From positions 124,001 through 188,000 of the forward strand of contig NZ_JARSBP010000007.1 in assembly GCF_029623955.1 (NCBI RefSeq): a DNA stretch of 64,000 nucleotides, given 5' to 3'. The notes under the pieces were generated by a model that saw nothing but the letters and a program-made list of their open reading frames with translations, searched no databases and had not been told where the DNA came from. Made by a program: the position numbers and the translations under genes. Positions 1-7,348 of this stretch are shown here, piece by piece. Source of the stretch: Mycobacterium sp. 236(2023) (GTDB lineage Bacteria > Actinomycetota > Actinomycetes > Mycobacteriales > Mycobacteriaceae). Position 1 is the first letter of the stretch. Every line of letters starts with the position of its first letter.

Positions 1-124
1 CGGTGTTCGACTTCTTGGGTGGTGGAGCTCCTGGCGCCCGTCGGTACTCGGTCCATTCGGTGCCGTTGAAGTACCGCTGGCCGCCGTTACCACTGGGATC
101 TGGATACCAGCCAGCCGCACTCAC
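1..124 (-). CDS. DUF2510 domain protein, 5' end only
   Basis: Reading the minus strand from a GTG at 124 gives a protein that begins SAAGWYPDPSGNGGQRYFNG and continues with EWTEYR. This is the compact Trp/Tyr/Pro-rich DUF2510 domain common at the N terminus of actinobacterial membrane-associated proteins. A purine-rich ribosome site (GGGGGAG) lies five bases before the GTG, which decides the start. After the domain comes a Pro-rich stretch (APGAPPPKKSNT) and the window ends, so the rest of the protein is unseen. The function of DUF2510 is unknown. The identification rests on the visible domain motif. Confidence 0.75.
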   Translation of the reverse strand, partial: MSAAGWYPDPSGNGGQRYFNGTEWTEYRRAPGAPPPKKSNT

Positions 125-233
125 GATGACTCCCCCATGCGCCGTGATGGTAGCGGGCTGCAGTGACACTCACTGCCAGATGCAGCGAAATGAATACTGA
201 CCGGATTCTCGGTGTCTAGATCTAACTGGACCG

Positions 234-752
234 TCAGTCGTCCTGCGGCCCGAAGAGGTCTGGCGCATTGGAGATCGCGTCGAGCTGTCCCTCGGCCCAC
301 GCGATCGCGCCCTGCTTGCCACCGAACCTCGCTTCAAGCAGGCCGATAGCCAGCCCAGTGATCGATCGCATCCAGTTGTAGCAGCACCCCTCACAACCGG
401 CCAGCTCGCGCTCTATCTCTTGCTGCTTGTCCATGTCGAGGATCAAGGCCGCGATGATCGTCCGCAATGCTTGCGTCTCTGCGTACTTCGTCTCGCGGTC
501 AAGGTCGGCATGCCTACCGCACCGGTTCGGCTCGGTCATCGCGCGGCCGGCCTCAAAGTTGCCCACCTTGGCCGCATTCCAGCGCAAGCCGTTATCGCGC
601 GCATACCTGGCCAGCTCGTCCTGCGTGAGGCCGCATGTTTGGCGATGCCGCCCTAACTCCTTCGCAGCGCGTGTTGCTCGCCTCTGGGCTGACTGAAGAG
701 CGGTTAGCGCGTCGGCTCGGCATTGAGCGCACACGACTGGCCGATGTCTCAT
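234..752 (-). CDS. XRE-like helix-turn-helix protein with Cys pairs
   Basis: This 172-residue protein has an N-terminal CxxC (CAQC), then an XRE-type helix-turn-helix around residues 33-72 (LGRHRQTCGLTQDELARYAR, later FEAGRAM). A hydrophobic helical region follows, with a further GCEGCC cluster near residue 119. The HTH suggests DNA binding; the cysteines could bind metal, which is inference. It is transcribed toward the DUF2510 gene and its 5' end overlaps the small plus-strand ORF before the integrase, so one of the two starts may be wrong. Position next to an integrase suits a regulator of a mobile element. No closer family assignment is possible. Confidence 0.6.
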   Translation of the reverse strand: MRHRPVVCAQCRADALTALQSAQRRATRAAKELGRHRQTCGLTQDELARYARDNGLRWNAAKVGNFEAGRAMTEPNRCGRHADLDRETKYAETQALRTIIAALILDMDKQQEIERELAGCEGCCYNWMRSITGLAIGLLEARFGGKQGAIAWAEGQLDAISNAPDLFGPQDD

Positions 753-892
753 ACCTGCTGTGGCAGAGCACCTTTAGTCAGGAACGCGATCGCCGGGCTG
801 GAGCTGAGGCGAATCAGCAGAAGAAGGGTCGCATCTCGCGCGAGATGCGAGAGGAGCTAGTGGAGGCGTTGAGTGATGGCGACGATCAGTAA
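635..892 (+). CDS. Small ORF before the integrase, possibly an excision or regulatory factor
   Basis: This 85-residue ORF ends by overlapping the start of the integrase gene by a few bases, the usual arrangement of translationally coupled genes. It contains a possible helix-turn-helix (ERLARRLGIERTRLADV, residues about 22-38) and a charged C-terminal helix. About the first 118 bases are antiparallel to the XRE gene on the minus strand, so a later start is likely and the N terminus is uncertain. It shows no clear similarity to a known excisionase family. A chance ORF cannot be excluded. Confidence 0.35.
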   Translation: MFGDAALTPSQRVLLASGLTEERLARRLGIERTRLADVSYLLWQSTFSQERDRRAGAEANQQKKGRISREMREELVEALSDGDDQ

Positions 893-1991
893 GTATCAGA
901 ATGCCACCGGTGCAACGCTTTATCGTGTTAGGTATCGCACTCCTGATCGGGGTCAAACCCAGAAGCGCGGTTTCCGCACGAAGCGCGAGGCAGAGATCTT
1001 CGCGGCGTCGGTAGAGGTATCCAAGCTGAAGGGCGAGTACGTATCGCCGTCAAACGCCCGCCTGACAAGTTGGGGAGCTCGGTACACGCTGGCTGGAAAA
1101 CCAGCGTGGCCACGTAAAGCCTGCGTCGTTTCGGGCGTTCGATATTGCATGGCGAATCCGCGTATGCCCGAGATGGGGCCGCACACCAATGGTGACATTC
1201 GGCCCACCGGAGTGCAGTCATGGATCTCCGACATGAGCCTGGGAACTCGCGGCGCCAAGAGGTCAGGAGCGTCAGTGATCATCCACGCTCATCACGTGCT
1301 GCTGAGCATTCTCGACGACGCTGTCCGCGACAACATGCTCGCAAAGAATCCCGCACGGGGCATGAGCCTGCCGAAGCCGAATCGTAAGCGTCCGGTGTAC
1401 CTCACGCACGACGAAGTCGGCGCCGTAGCAGAGGCGTCCGGAGAATTCGAGGCGTTAGTCCTGCTGCTGGCGTATACGGGGCTGCGATGGGGCGAGGCTA
1501 TCGGGCTGCGCGTCAAGGATCTTGATCTGCTCCGCCACAGAGCGACCGTCGGGGAAAACGCAGTCGAAGTCGGCCGGCAGATCCATGTTGGCACTTCGAA
1601 ATCTCACAAGAGTCGTACGGTGCCGTTGCCCAAGTTTCTGGTCCCCTACCTTGCGAAGCAGTGCGAAGGTAAGGGCCGCGACATGCTGTTGTTCAGCGAC
1701 GAGAATGGTGGGCACCTGCATCGGCCGCACTCCAGCTCCGGGTGGTTCAACAAGGCCGTCTCGGCTGCAGGAGTCCCGCGAATTACCCCTCACGACTTGC
1801 GTCACAGTGCCGCGAGCCTGGCCGTGTCGGCCGGCGCCAATGTGAAGGCGGTGCAGCGGATGCTCGGCCATGCGTCGGCGGCGATGACGTTGGACGTCTA
1901 CGCGGATCTCTTCGACGACGACCTTGAGTCCGTCGCGGCCGCCATGGATCGCGCACGCTCGCAGGCTAGGGATCACGCTCGTTCACTGTGA
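876..1991 (+). CDS. Tyrosine recombinase (phage-type integrase) with a frame-scrambled core-binding segment
   Basis: The protein has an N-terminal AP2-like DNA-binding region (LYRVRYRTPDRGQTQKRGFR) and a C-terminal catalytic domain with the family's residues: Arg in TGLRWGEAIGLR, HDLRHS, LGHAS and the Tyr in LDVYADLF near residue 342. Between about 1065 and 1190 the open frame is not integrase-like. The neighbouring frame reads VGELGTRWLENQRGHVKPAS and then FRAFDIAWRIRV, which is the normal core-binding domain. Thus one extra base near 1065 and one missing base near 1190 cancel out, leaving the ORF open but the domain garbled. ATG 876 is chosen because GGAGG lies eight bases upstream. It would drive integration and excision if the frame were intact. 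Confidence 0.85.
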   Translation: MATISKYQNATGATLYRVRYRTPDRGQTQKRGFRTKREAEIFAASVEVSKLKGEYVSPSNARLTSWGARYTLAGKPAWPRKACVVSGVRYCMANPRMPEMGPHTNGDIRPTGVQSWISDMSLGTRGAKRSGASVIIHAHHVLLSILDDAVRDNMLAKNPARGMSLPKPNRKRPVYLTHDEVGAVAEASGEFEALVLLLAYTGLRWGEAIGLRVKDLDLLRHRATVGENAVEVGRQIHVGTSKSHKSRTVPLPKFLVPYLAKQCEGKGRDMLLFSDENGGHLHRPHSSSGWFNKAVSAAGVPRITPHDLRHSAASLAVSAGANVKAVQRMLGHASAAMTLDVYADLFDDDLESVAAAMDRARSQARDHARSL

Positions 1992-2104
1992 AATGTGGCC
2001 AAACTGTGGCCACGCCGAAACACTAGGCCCTCGCCGGAACCCTCTGAACTGCGCATACGCGATGAAATGCGCTGATTCCCCAGGTAGGCGGCGACATAGC
2101 AGCA

Positions 2105-2815
2105 TTATCCGCGGCCCAGCGCAGCGATCAACTCTTCGATGCGAGAGCGGACATCGTCTGAAGGCTGCGACCCGTGTTCGACGGCAAGGACGAGGTCGGC
2201 GGAAACGCCAAGGGCGGCCCCGATCTCGCTGGGAGTGAGGTTGGCGTGGCGGCGCGCAGCGTAGAGCTGCTGTCCGAGGGTGGCTGCGGTACCTGCGGCG
2301 GCCCGGCGCATCAGATCGTCGTAGCGACGCCGTACTGCGGCGAGGGCGGTGATGGCTTCCGTGGATCCATGACTGGTGCGGACCGCGCGGGCGGTCAGGG
2401 TTTCCAGCCGGTGCAAGTCGTTCAAGATTGCCTCGGCGTAGTCGGCGAACTTGGGGTGGTCGGCATCAGGCAAGTTGGCGATGGCCGTGCCGATGGTGTG
2501 CATGGCGACGTCGACGGCATCGACGATGGACGGCATCCCGGTGTCGTCGACGCGAGTGCGACGCGCAGTACCGGGTGCTTCTGCGCCGTTATATATCGCC
2601 GCTAGTGTTCCGGCGGGCCATTGGACGATCTCCTCGAGCACCGTGCGGGTGCGTTCTCGCGGCCAGCTGCGACCCTTCTCAAAAGCAATGAGTGAACTTG
2701 CCGTCAGCACGCCTCGACGCGCGAGTTCTCGCTGGCTTATTCCTAATTCGTCGCGACGTTGGGCGAACGCTTCTCCCGCCCTGACGGCGCCCGGAAGTGG
2801 CGCGTCGTCAGGCAT
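2105..2815 (-). CDS. Regulator with two helix-turn-helix domains (XRE type)
   Basis: This 236-residue protein has an XRE helix-turn-helix at residues about 13-68 (RRDELGISQRELARRG, then IAFEKGRSWPRERTR). A helical middle section follows (NDLHRLETLTARAV), and a second HTH-like segment lies at about 183-232 (ARRHANLTPSEIGAALGVSA). The same layout and many of the same residues occur in the FHA-containing regulator at 14956-16119, so the two are paralogues, this one lacking the FHA domain. It is divergent from the WhiB gene at 2988 and may control it through the inverted repeat between them. The role is inferred from domains only. Confidence 0.8.
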   Translation of the reverse strand: MPDDAPLPGAVRAGEAFAQRRDELGISQRELARRGVLTASSLIAFEKGRSWPRERTRTVLEEIVQWPAGTLAAIYNGAEAPGTARRTRVDDTGMPSIVDAVDVAMHTIGTAIANLPDADHPKFADYAEAILNDLHRLETLTARAVRTSHGSTEAITALAAVRRRYDDLMRRAAAGTAATLGQQLYAARRHANLTPSEIGAALGVSADLVLAVEHGSQPSDDVRSRIEELIAALGRG

Positions 2816-2920
2816 CGGCTCAGTCTAGCGGCGGGACCAGAGAATCTGAACGCACTTGTGAACGCATTAACCCTAGCTACCGTCGCACAAACACTAGCAT
2901 CGTCGTTTCATTAGCCGCTT

Positions 2921-2943
2921 TAACACTTGCACTGCCAGTGTTA
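2921..2943. promoter_or_regulatory. Inverted repeat between divergent XRE and WhiB genes
   Basis: TAACACT and AGTGTTA form perfect 7-base arms separated by nine bases. The site lies 45 bases before the WhiB start and about 105 bases before the divergent XRE start, a suitable place for an operator of either. The binder is unknown. Confidence 0.4.
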
Positions 2944-2987
2944 GGGCGCTAGCGTTCGGTCATCACCGAATTCTTCTGGGGGTAGCA

Positions 2988-3266
2988 GTGACCAGACGCC
3001 GTGAGCTACGCGTAATGCCGGACCCGGCGTGCTTCGCCGACCCGGACCGATGGGCCGCCGGGGGCGACGACCCGGAGCTGAAAGCACTCTGCCGGAACTG
3101 CCCTCGGCGATGGTTATGCGCCAAGGAGGCGATCGAAACTCCCGGCGCGCAAGGGATGTGGTCGGGCATCTATATCCCGAAGCTGGGGCGGGGGCGCTCG
3201 TTCGCGCTGAGGCAGCTGCGATCACTGGCCGACTACGGGGGCCATACCATCCGCGAATCCGCATAG
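2988..3266 (+). CDS. WhiB-family iron-sulfur protein
   Basis: This 92-residue protein has the four WhiB cysteines (C15, C35, C38, C44) in the sequence CFADPDRW ... CRNCPRRWLC and the downstream GMWSGI turn followed by a basic stretch. WhiB proteins hold a redox-sensitive 4Fe-4S cluster and act with the sigma-A region of RNA polymerase. The start is GTG 2988, preceded by GGGGGTAG. Its closest neighbours are a divergent XRE regulator and a convergent ComF-like gene. WhiB genes are common on actinobacterial phages and plasmids; the target of this one cannot be told from the sequence. Confidence 0.9.
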   Translation: MTRRRELRVMPDPACFADPDRWAAGGDDPELKALCRNCPRRWLCAKEAIETPGAQGMWSGIYIPKLGRGRSFALRQLRSLADYGGHTIRESA

Positions 3267-3294
3267 CCGCGACGAGCTTCACTCCATGACGACA

Positions 3295-4086
3295 TCAGGC
3301 ACTCAGCGCACGGCCTGCACGCAGACAGCACTTCCGTGCGTTCACCGGGCAGTGCAGCGGATCGTATGGTCGCCACTGTTGACCGATGAAGCGAGCCGTC
3401 GCCCGTTGGCGCGGATCGACCCAGCGTCCCACCACCAGGACGCTGACCGCGGCGGCGCCAGCACGGCGCAAGGTCAGCGCGGCCGACTGGGCATTCGCCC
3501 CGGTCGTCCAGACATCATCGACCAGCGCGACGTGGCGACCGTGAACCGCTTCGGAACTCTCGACGGTGAACTTGTCGAGCCGGATCGTCCTGTCGCAGGG
3601 CGGGTCGAACGTCGCTGTCAGCATCTGCTCATCCACCCGACACATCGACGAGGCGATGGCCGTCAATGGATGTCGGCCGGGGCGACTGGTGAGCGACGGT
3701 ATGACGGTATAGGCCGAAATCGGGATGCCCACTGCAGCAACGACACACGGTTCGTGGCGCAGACCGCCCGACAGTACAGCGGCCACAACGTCGGCGTGGC
3801 GCTCACGGTCGCGTCGCTGCACACAGTTCTTGTAACCGCTGAGGTGTCGAGCCGAGGCGTCGCCGGCGACGGCGTACACGAGCGGGGCTACGACATCGGC
3901 CAACCCGTGGAGGCGACGTCGACGATGACAGCGGAAGCACATGTCGTAGCCGTCCACTGGTGCGGCGCAGACGCGACACGTCCTGCCCGCCTGGTGAATC
4001 GCGTTCCGGAGTACCGACATCGGCGAGACCGGCGGCGCGCTGGCGCTATCGCCGGACCAGAGACGTTCCGAGAAATCATTGTTCAT
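3295..4086 (-). CDS. ComF-like phosphoribosyltransferase with zinc-finger motif
   Basis: An N-terminal CRVC ... CFRC cluster looks like the zinc ribbon of ComF/GntX proteins. The C-terminal half carries the PRPP-binding signature HVALVDDVWTTGANAQSAA, typical of type I phosphoribosyltransferases. The C terminus (PYDPLHCPVN, then CC) adds more cysteines. ComF proteins support DNA uptake in some bacteria, but here there are no competence genes nearby. The gene sits convergent to WhiB and divergent from the probable rep gene. Start is uncertain: ATG 4086 is used, with ATG 4158 and 4020 in the same frame and no clear ribosome site for any. Confidence 0.7.
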   Translation of the reverse strand: MNNDFSERLWSGDSASAPPVSPMSVLRNAIHQAGRTCRVCAAPVDGYDMCFRCHRRRRLHGLADVVAPLVYAVAGDASARHLSGYKNCVQRRDRERHADVVAAVLSGGLRHEPCVVAAVGIPISAYTVIPSLTSRPGRHPLTAIASSMCRVDEQMLTATFDPPCDRTIRLDKFTVESSEAVHGRHVALVDDVWTTGANAQSAALTLRRAGAAAVSVLVVGRWVDPRQRATARFIGQQWRPYDPLHCPVNARKCCLRAGRALSA

Positions 4087-4263
4087 GGACGGACGGTAGA
4101 AACGCTGACCGACCCTGAGCCGAGCTCGAGACCTGCTTATATACAGGTAGCGCTTCATCCACAGGCGGCGCTGCGATTATCGCGGAACCGCTGTTACTCG
4201 TGTGAAAGATGGTGCGGCGTGTCATCGCCGCTCCCGCCGATCGGTACGGCATGCTCACACACA

Positions 4264-4281
4264 GGCGCGGATATCCGCGCC
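4264..4281. repeat. 18-bp perfect palindrome, copy 1, upstream of rep
   Basis: GGCGCGGATATCCGCGCC reads the same on both strands. An identical copy starts 59 bases downstream. Both lie in the 457-base gap between the divergent ComF-like and rep starts, where an operator or replication-initiator site would be expected. Confidence 0.7.
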
Positions 4282-4322
4282 ACACCCTGACCGAGGGATG
4301 TTCGTGGGACCCGTGTACCCAT

Positions 4323-4340
4323 GGCGCGGATATCCGCGCC
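4323..4340. repeat. 18-bp perfect palindrome, copy 2, upstream of rep
   Basis: This is the second identical copy of GGCGCGGATATCCGCGCC, centre to centre 59 bases from the first and about 200 bases before the rep start. Two exact copies of an 18-base palindrome this close are unlikely by chance; a dimeric initiator or repressor is the likely binder. Confidence 0.7.
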
Positions 4341-4543
4341 GGAGACAGTCCCACCGAGGAGAGGAGACGCTGGCGGCAGTAATCGCCGCTGACTGAAAAC
4401 CTGTGCGGCACAACTGAACAACACTTCATGCGAAGCCCCTGAACGGCGAAACCCCCGGCCCGATGGACCGAGGGTCGTCGAGTTCGAGTTGCAGCTCGAA
4501 CCCGGATGCTTTCGCGCTCTCCCCCTTGCTGAAGGGAATCGTC

Positions 4544-5806
4544 ATGAAAGACGCATTCCACGGTAGCGCACGCCTGCCCGACGGTCTACATGCGGCGCAC
4601 CGTGAACCCGGCTCTGTCCTGACCCGCCCCTACCACGGCTCCAGCCCGTTGTTGCGGCGCCGGGGCAACGCCCACACCGCCCCCGTCTGGATCCGGCGCG
4701 CCAGCAGCCACTGCTTCGACAGACTGCCGCGCATCGCTCTGGACGTCGACGTCCGGTGGGCCGCCATCCCGTGCTGGACGGGGCGAGCCCGCCGCTGGGC
4801 GAACGAAACCGTCCCGGCGGCGTACCGCCAGCGGTATGACACCCACGTCCGCCCCGTCATGCCCAACAACCCGGTCAGCCTGAAATCTGTTGTTGCCGTG
4901 GCAGAAGCGCGCGCATCCTTCGCCGACCACCGCACCGGCCGCAACTGCCGACCCACCAACGAACGCGTCGCCGCGCTCACGGGACTGTCGGTACGCACGG
5001 TGCAGCGCGCCTCCACAGCCCTGCGCCTGCTCGGTGTTGCCACAGAGGTCATGCGGGGGCGGCAGCGCACCCGGGCCGAGCGCTACGCCAGTTGGCGCGT
5101 CGGCGATCACGGCCGCGGCTGGGCGTCGGTGTGGGCGTTGCACGACAGCAGAATTCAAACGCTGTCACCCCATCCCGTAGGGTCTTACTTAACTTCTAAA
5201 ACCTCTTTTAAGAATTTACTCACTACCCGCCCCCGGCCACAGGCCGGTCGCAGCGCCGCTCCGCGACGCACTGCCCCGAACAAACAAGCCCTGACCCTGG
5301 CAAACCGGTGGGTCTGCGATCAGCAAAGCCCGCCCTGGGCCCGCCGCTACCGCACCGGCGCCCCATGGGCCGGAGTGCTCGCCGCGGCAGCCGAGCACGG
5401 GTGGACACCGCGCGACATCAACCAGCTGATCACCGACTGGATCGGCACCGGGCATTGGATTCCGGACGCCCCGCACAAGCCGATCGGCTTGCTCGGCGCG
5501 ATCCTCGCCGCCCACGGGAACCCCGCCGAGCGTCCATCGGCCCACGAGGAGGCCCGCGAAGCTGCCGAGTTCGTGTTGACGCGCAAGCGGATTGCCGCCC
5601 AGCTCGCCGAACGCGATGCTGATCGACGTGCCCGTGAGGCGGGGCGAGCCGCGCTTACCGGGTCGGGTCGTGAGGCCGCACTGCAGGTCGCCCGACAGGC
5701 TGCTGAGCGGGCGCAGCGGCGTCGGGCGGTGGCGGACCGGGTCGCCGTTGAAGTGTTGGGTCGCCACGTCGAGCGAATCCGCGGCAGGGCAGGTGACGAG
5801 GCATGA
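4544..5806 (+). CDS. Probable plasmid replication protein (HTH domain)
   Basis: This 420-residue protein has a helix-turn-helix at about residues 140-170 (PTNERVAALTGLSVRTVQRA), followed by a conserved-looking block that ends WASVWALHDS. Then comes a low-complexity spacer, and the C-terminal part is Arg/Ala-rich and probably coiled coil. It resembles replication or HTH proteins found on actinobacterial plasmids, as recalled from family layout, not from a search. Start ATG 4544 has GAAGGG seven bases before it; an in-frame start at 4463 lacks one. It overlaps the WhiB-HNH gene by four bases (ATGA), so the two are co-translated. The paired palindromes upstream support a role in initiation or autoregulation. 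Confidence 0.6.
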   Translation: MKDAFHGSARLPDGLHAAHREPGSVLTRPYHGSSPLLRRRGNAHTAPVWIRRASSHCFDRLPRIALDVDVRWAAIPCWTGRARRWANETVPAAYRQRYDTHVRPVMPNNPVSLKSVVAVAEARASFADHRTGRNCRPTNERVAALTGLSVRTVQRASTALRLLGVATEVMRGRQRTRAERYASWRVGDHGRGWASVWALHDSRIQTLSPHPVGSYLTSKTSFKNLLTTRPRPQAGRSAAPRRTAPNKQALTLANRWVCDQQSPPWARRYRTGAPWAGVLAAAAEHGWTPRDINQLITDWIGTGHWIPDAPHKPIGLLGAILAAHGNPAERPSAHEEAREAAEFVLTRKRIAAQLAERDADRRAREAGRAALTGSGREAALQVARQAAERAQRRRAVADRVAVEVLGRHVERIRGRAGDEA

Positions 5807-6543
5807 CGTCCCCTCGCGCACTGAAACGGGGCAGCTCGGTCGAACCGCTGCCCTGCCACGCCGACCCTGACCGATGGTTCGAGCGTGGTGACCGAACCGG
5901 CAGTCTCGCTGGGTGTTTGGAATGCCCCAGTCGGCGAGCTTGCGCCCGACAAGCCCTCGACGTTCAGCCGTCATGGGGTATGTGGGCCGGTATCTGGGTC
6001 GACGGGCGGTTTTCGGAAGCTGCGCCGTTGCTGCGTGTCATCGCCGAGGATCGCGCTCCAGCCGTGGCACAGCCGCCATCGATGCCGTCCCCTCCCCCGG
6101 TCTCGCCACCGGGGCTCCCCGTCTTCCCCACCGGTGTCCGGTGCTCTGAAGCCGATCGAGTCCCGGCGCGGACACTGGTGTTCGCGCGCTCGGGTGGGTT
6201 CTGTGAAGTCATGGTCGCGGATTGCCGCCTCACCGCGGACGCGATCGTGTCCCGCGTTCCGAGCCACGGTGGTGGTGACCCGTCGACGCTGTTCGCCGTC
6301 TGCCAGGAATGCGCAATTGCGTTGCAGCGGATGGAGTCTCAGATGGCGCAGCGACTTGGGTACCGCGTCGAGCAGGCTCACACTGCGGCGACGACCCCGT
6401 TCTTCTGGCGCTACAAGCACCGCCTGCTCTTCGATGCCGGCGGCGGTCTGCACCATTTATCCGGTTGTCGTTCGGGCAAGCCGTTTGGCGATGAATCGCC
6501 GGCACATTCGCCGATGGGATCTACCGCGGTGAATAGGCGGTAG
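5803..6543 (+). CDS. WhiB domain fused to a degenerate HNH-like domain
   Basis: Residues 1-72 form a WhiB domain with all four cysteines (C18, C38, C41, C47), PCHADPDRW and GMWAGIWVDGR. A Pro-rich linker (about 84-110) follows. Residues about 118-235 resemble a zinc HNH endonuclease fold: SGGFCEVMVADCRLTADAIV, then CQECA and RLGYRVE. The usual His of the DHIV motif is Ala here (DAIV), so nuclease activity is doubtful while the zinc cysteines remain. It starts inside the end of the rep gene (ATGA). The natural reading is a redox- or NO-responsive DNA-binding protein tied to plasmid replication. That role is inference. Confidence 0.7.
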   Translation: MTSPRALKRGSSVEPLPCHADPDRWFERGDRTGSLAGCLECPSRRACARQALDVQPSWGMWAGIWVDGRFSEAAPLLRVIAEDRAPAVAQPPSMPSPPPVSPPGLPVFPTGVRCSEADRVPARTLVFARSGGFCEVMVADCRLTADAIVSRVPSHGGGDPSTLFAVCQECAIALQRMESQMAQRLGYRVEQAHTAATTPFFWRYKHRLLFDAGGGLHHLSGCRSGKPFGDESPAHSPMGSTAVNRR

Positions 6544-6590
6544 AGGTAGGTTTCGCTCGTGGCCAGCGATCGAACTGGCGCGGCGCGCCG

Positions 6591-6616
6591 GTTCGATTTA
6601 CCGCGGTAAATCGAAC
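6591..6616. repeat. 26-bp perfect palindrome containing GATTTACCGCGGTAAATC
   Basis: The 18-base core GATTTACCGCGGTAAATC is extended by four more matching bases on each side (GTTC and GAAC). It lies between the convergent WhiB-HNH and RHH-type genes. The same core occurs at 10111 and 10229, and a 15-of-18 match lies at 6518-6535 inside the end of the WhiB-HNH gene. Confidence 0.75.
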
Positions 6617-6631
6617 GCATGCTGCACCCGT

Positions 6632-7348
6632 TCAGGCCTCGGGGCCCAGCAGCCGGAATTCATAGCGCAGCGCCTGCTCAACGAGAGCACTTCGGGTGCC
6701 CGCATCCCACGTCGTGACAAGTTGATCGAGACGTCCCGCGTTGGCTGGGGTGACGCCTGAGAGCACGACGGTCCGCGGAGCGGTTGCGTGGCGGCGTCGT
6801 CGGGGAACCGCGTTAGAGGAGGGCCGCTCAAAGAGCATCCCCTCCCCTACCGCCGCAGGTTGTTGCTGTGTCCATGTGGTCGCGAGCTGCGCGGCGTGCG
6901 CCTCGATTGCGTCGAGAACGATGGTGCCCATCGTGCGCGCGAGGCCACGCCTCACCTTCTTCTCCGCGATCTGCACTCGGTACAGCTCGTCGTAGACCTC
7001 CGAGGACAACAGCACTTCGGGCGGGCGGATCCGCTTGGCCGTCTCCGGTGCTGTCACAGTGACAGAACTCAGCCGACGCCCCGGACCCGGTTTATCCGCG
7101 GCTGAAGCTCGTTGTGGCGCCGTTGTTTTGGACGGTGTCGGTGCCACATCAGCACGGGGAGTCGGTTCGGCCGGCGCGGGAGTGTCGACCGGCGCGGCGA
7201 CAACGGCCGGCTGCTCTGGGGCGGGCCGGGACACTTCGACCGGACGGACCGGTGGTCGCGCTGGCGCAGCCGCGGGCCACATGTCGTCGAGCTCGTCGAG
7301 GGCAGACGGGTCGAAGACCGGCTTGGCTTTGGGCCGTGTGGAGCTCAT
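6632..7348 (-). CDS. Probable ParA partner with two ribbon-helix-helix-like segments
   Basis: This 238-residue protein overlaps the end of the upstream parA by four bases (ATGA), the classic arrangement of a partition operon. The first 95 residues are Pro/Ala-rich and disordered. Residues about 108-160 (RPPEVLLSSEVYDELYRV) and the C terminus about 195-238 (VVLSGVTPANAGRLDQLV, TRSALVEQALRYEF) look like ribbon-helix-helix DNA-binding units. It is not a classical ParB with the CTPase fold. The 26-bp palindrome ends 15 bases past its stop. I infer it is the centromere-binding partner of this ParA; no direct evidence proves it. Confidence 0.6.
   Translation of the reverse strand: MSSTRPKAKPVFDPSALDELDDMWPAAAPARPPVRPVEVSRPAPEQPAVVAAPVDTPAPAEPTPRADVAPTPSKTTAPQRASAADKPGPGRRLSSVTVTAPETAKRIRPPEVLLSSEVYDELYRVQIAEKKVRRGLARTMGTIVLDAIEAHAAQLATTWTQQQPAAVGEGMLFERPSSNAVPRRRRHATAPRTVVLSGVTPANAGRLDQLVTTWDAGTRSALVEQALRYEFRLLGPEA

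Noticed and set aside
3..200. Plus-strand ORF at the left edge
   Set aside because: The opposite strand encodes a clear DUF2510 domain with a good ribosome site, so this frame is a shadow.
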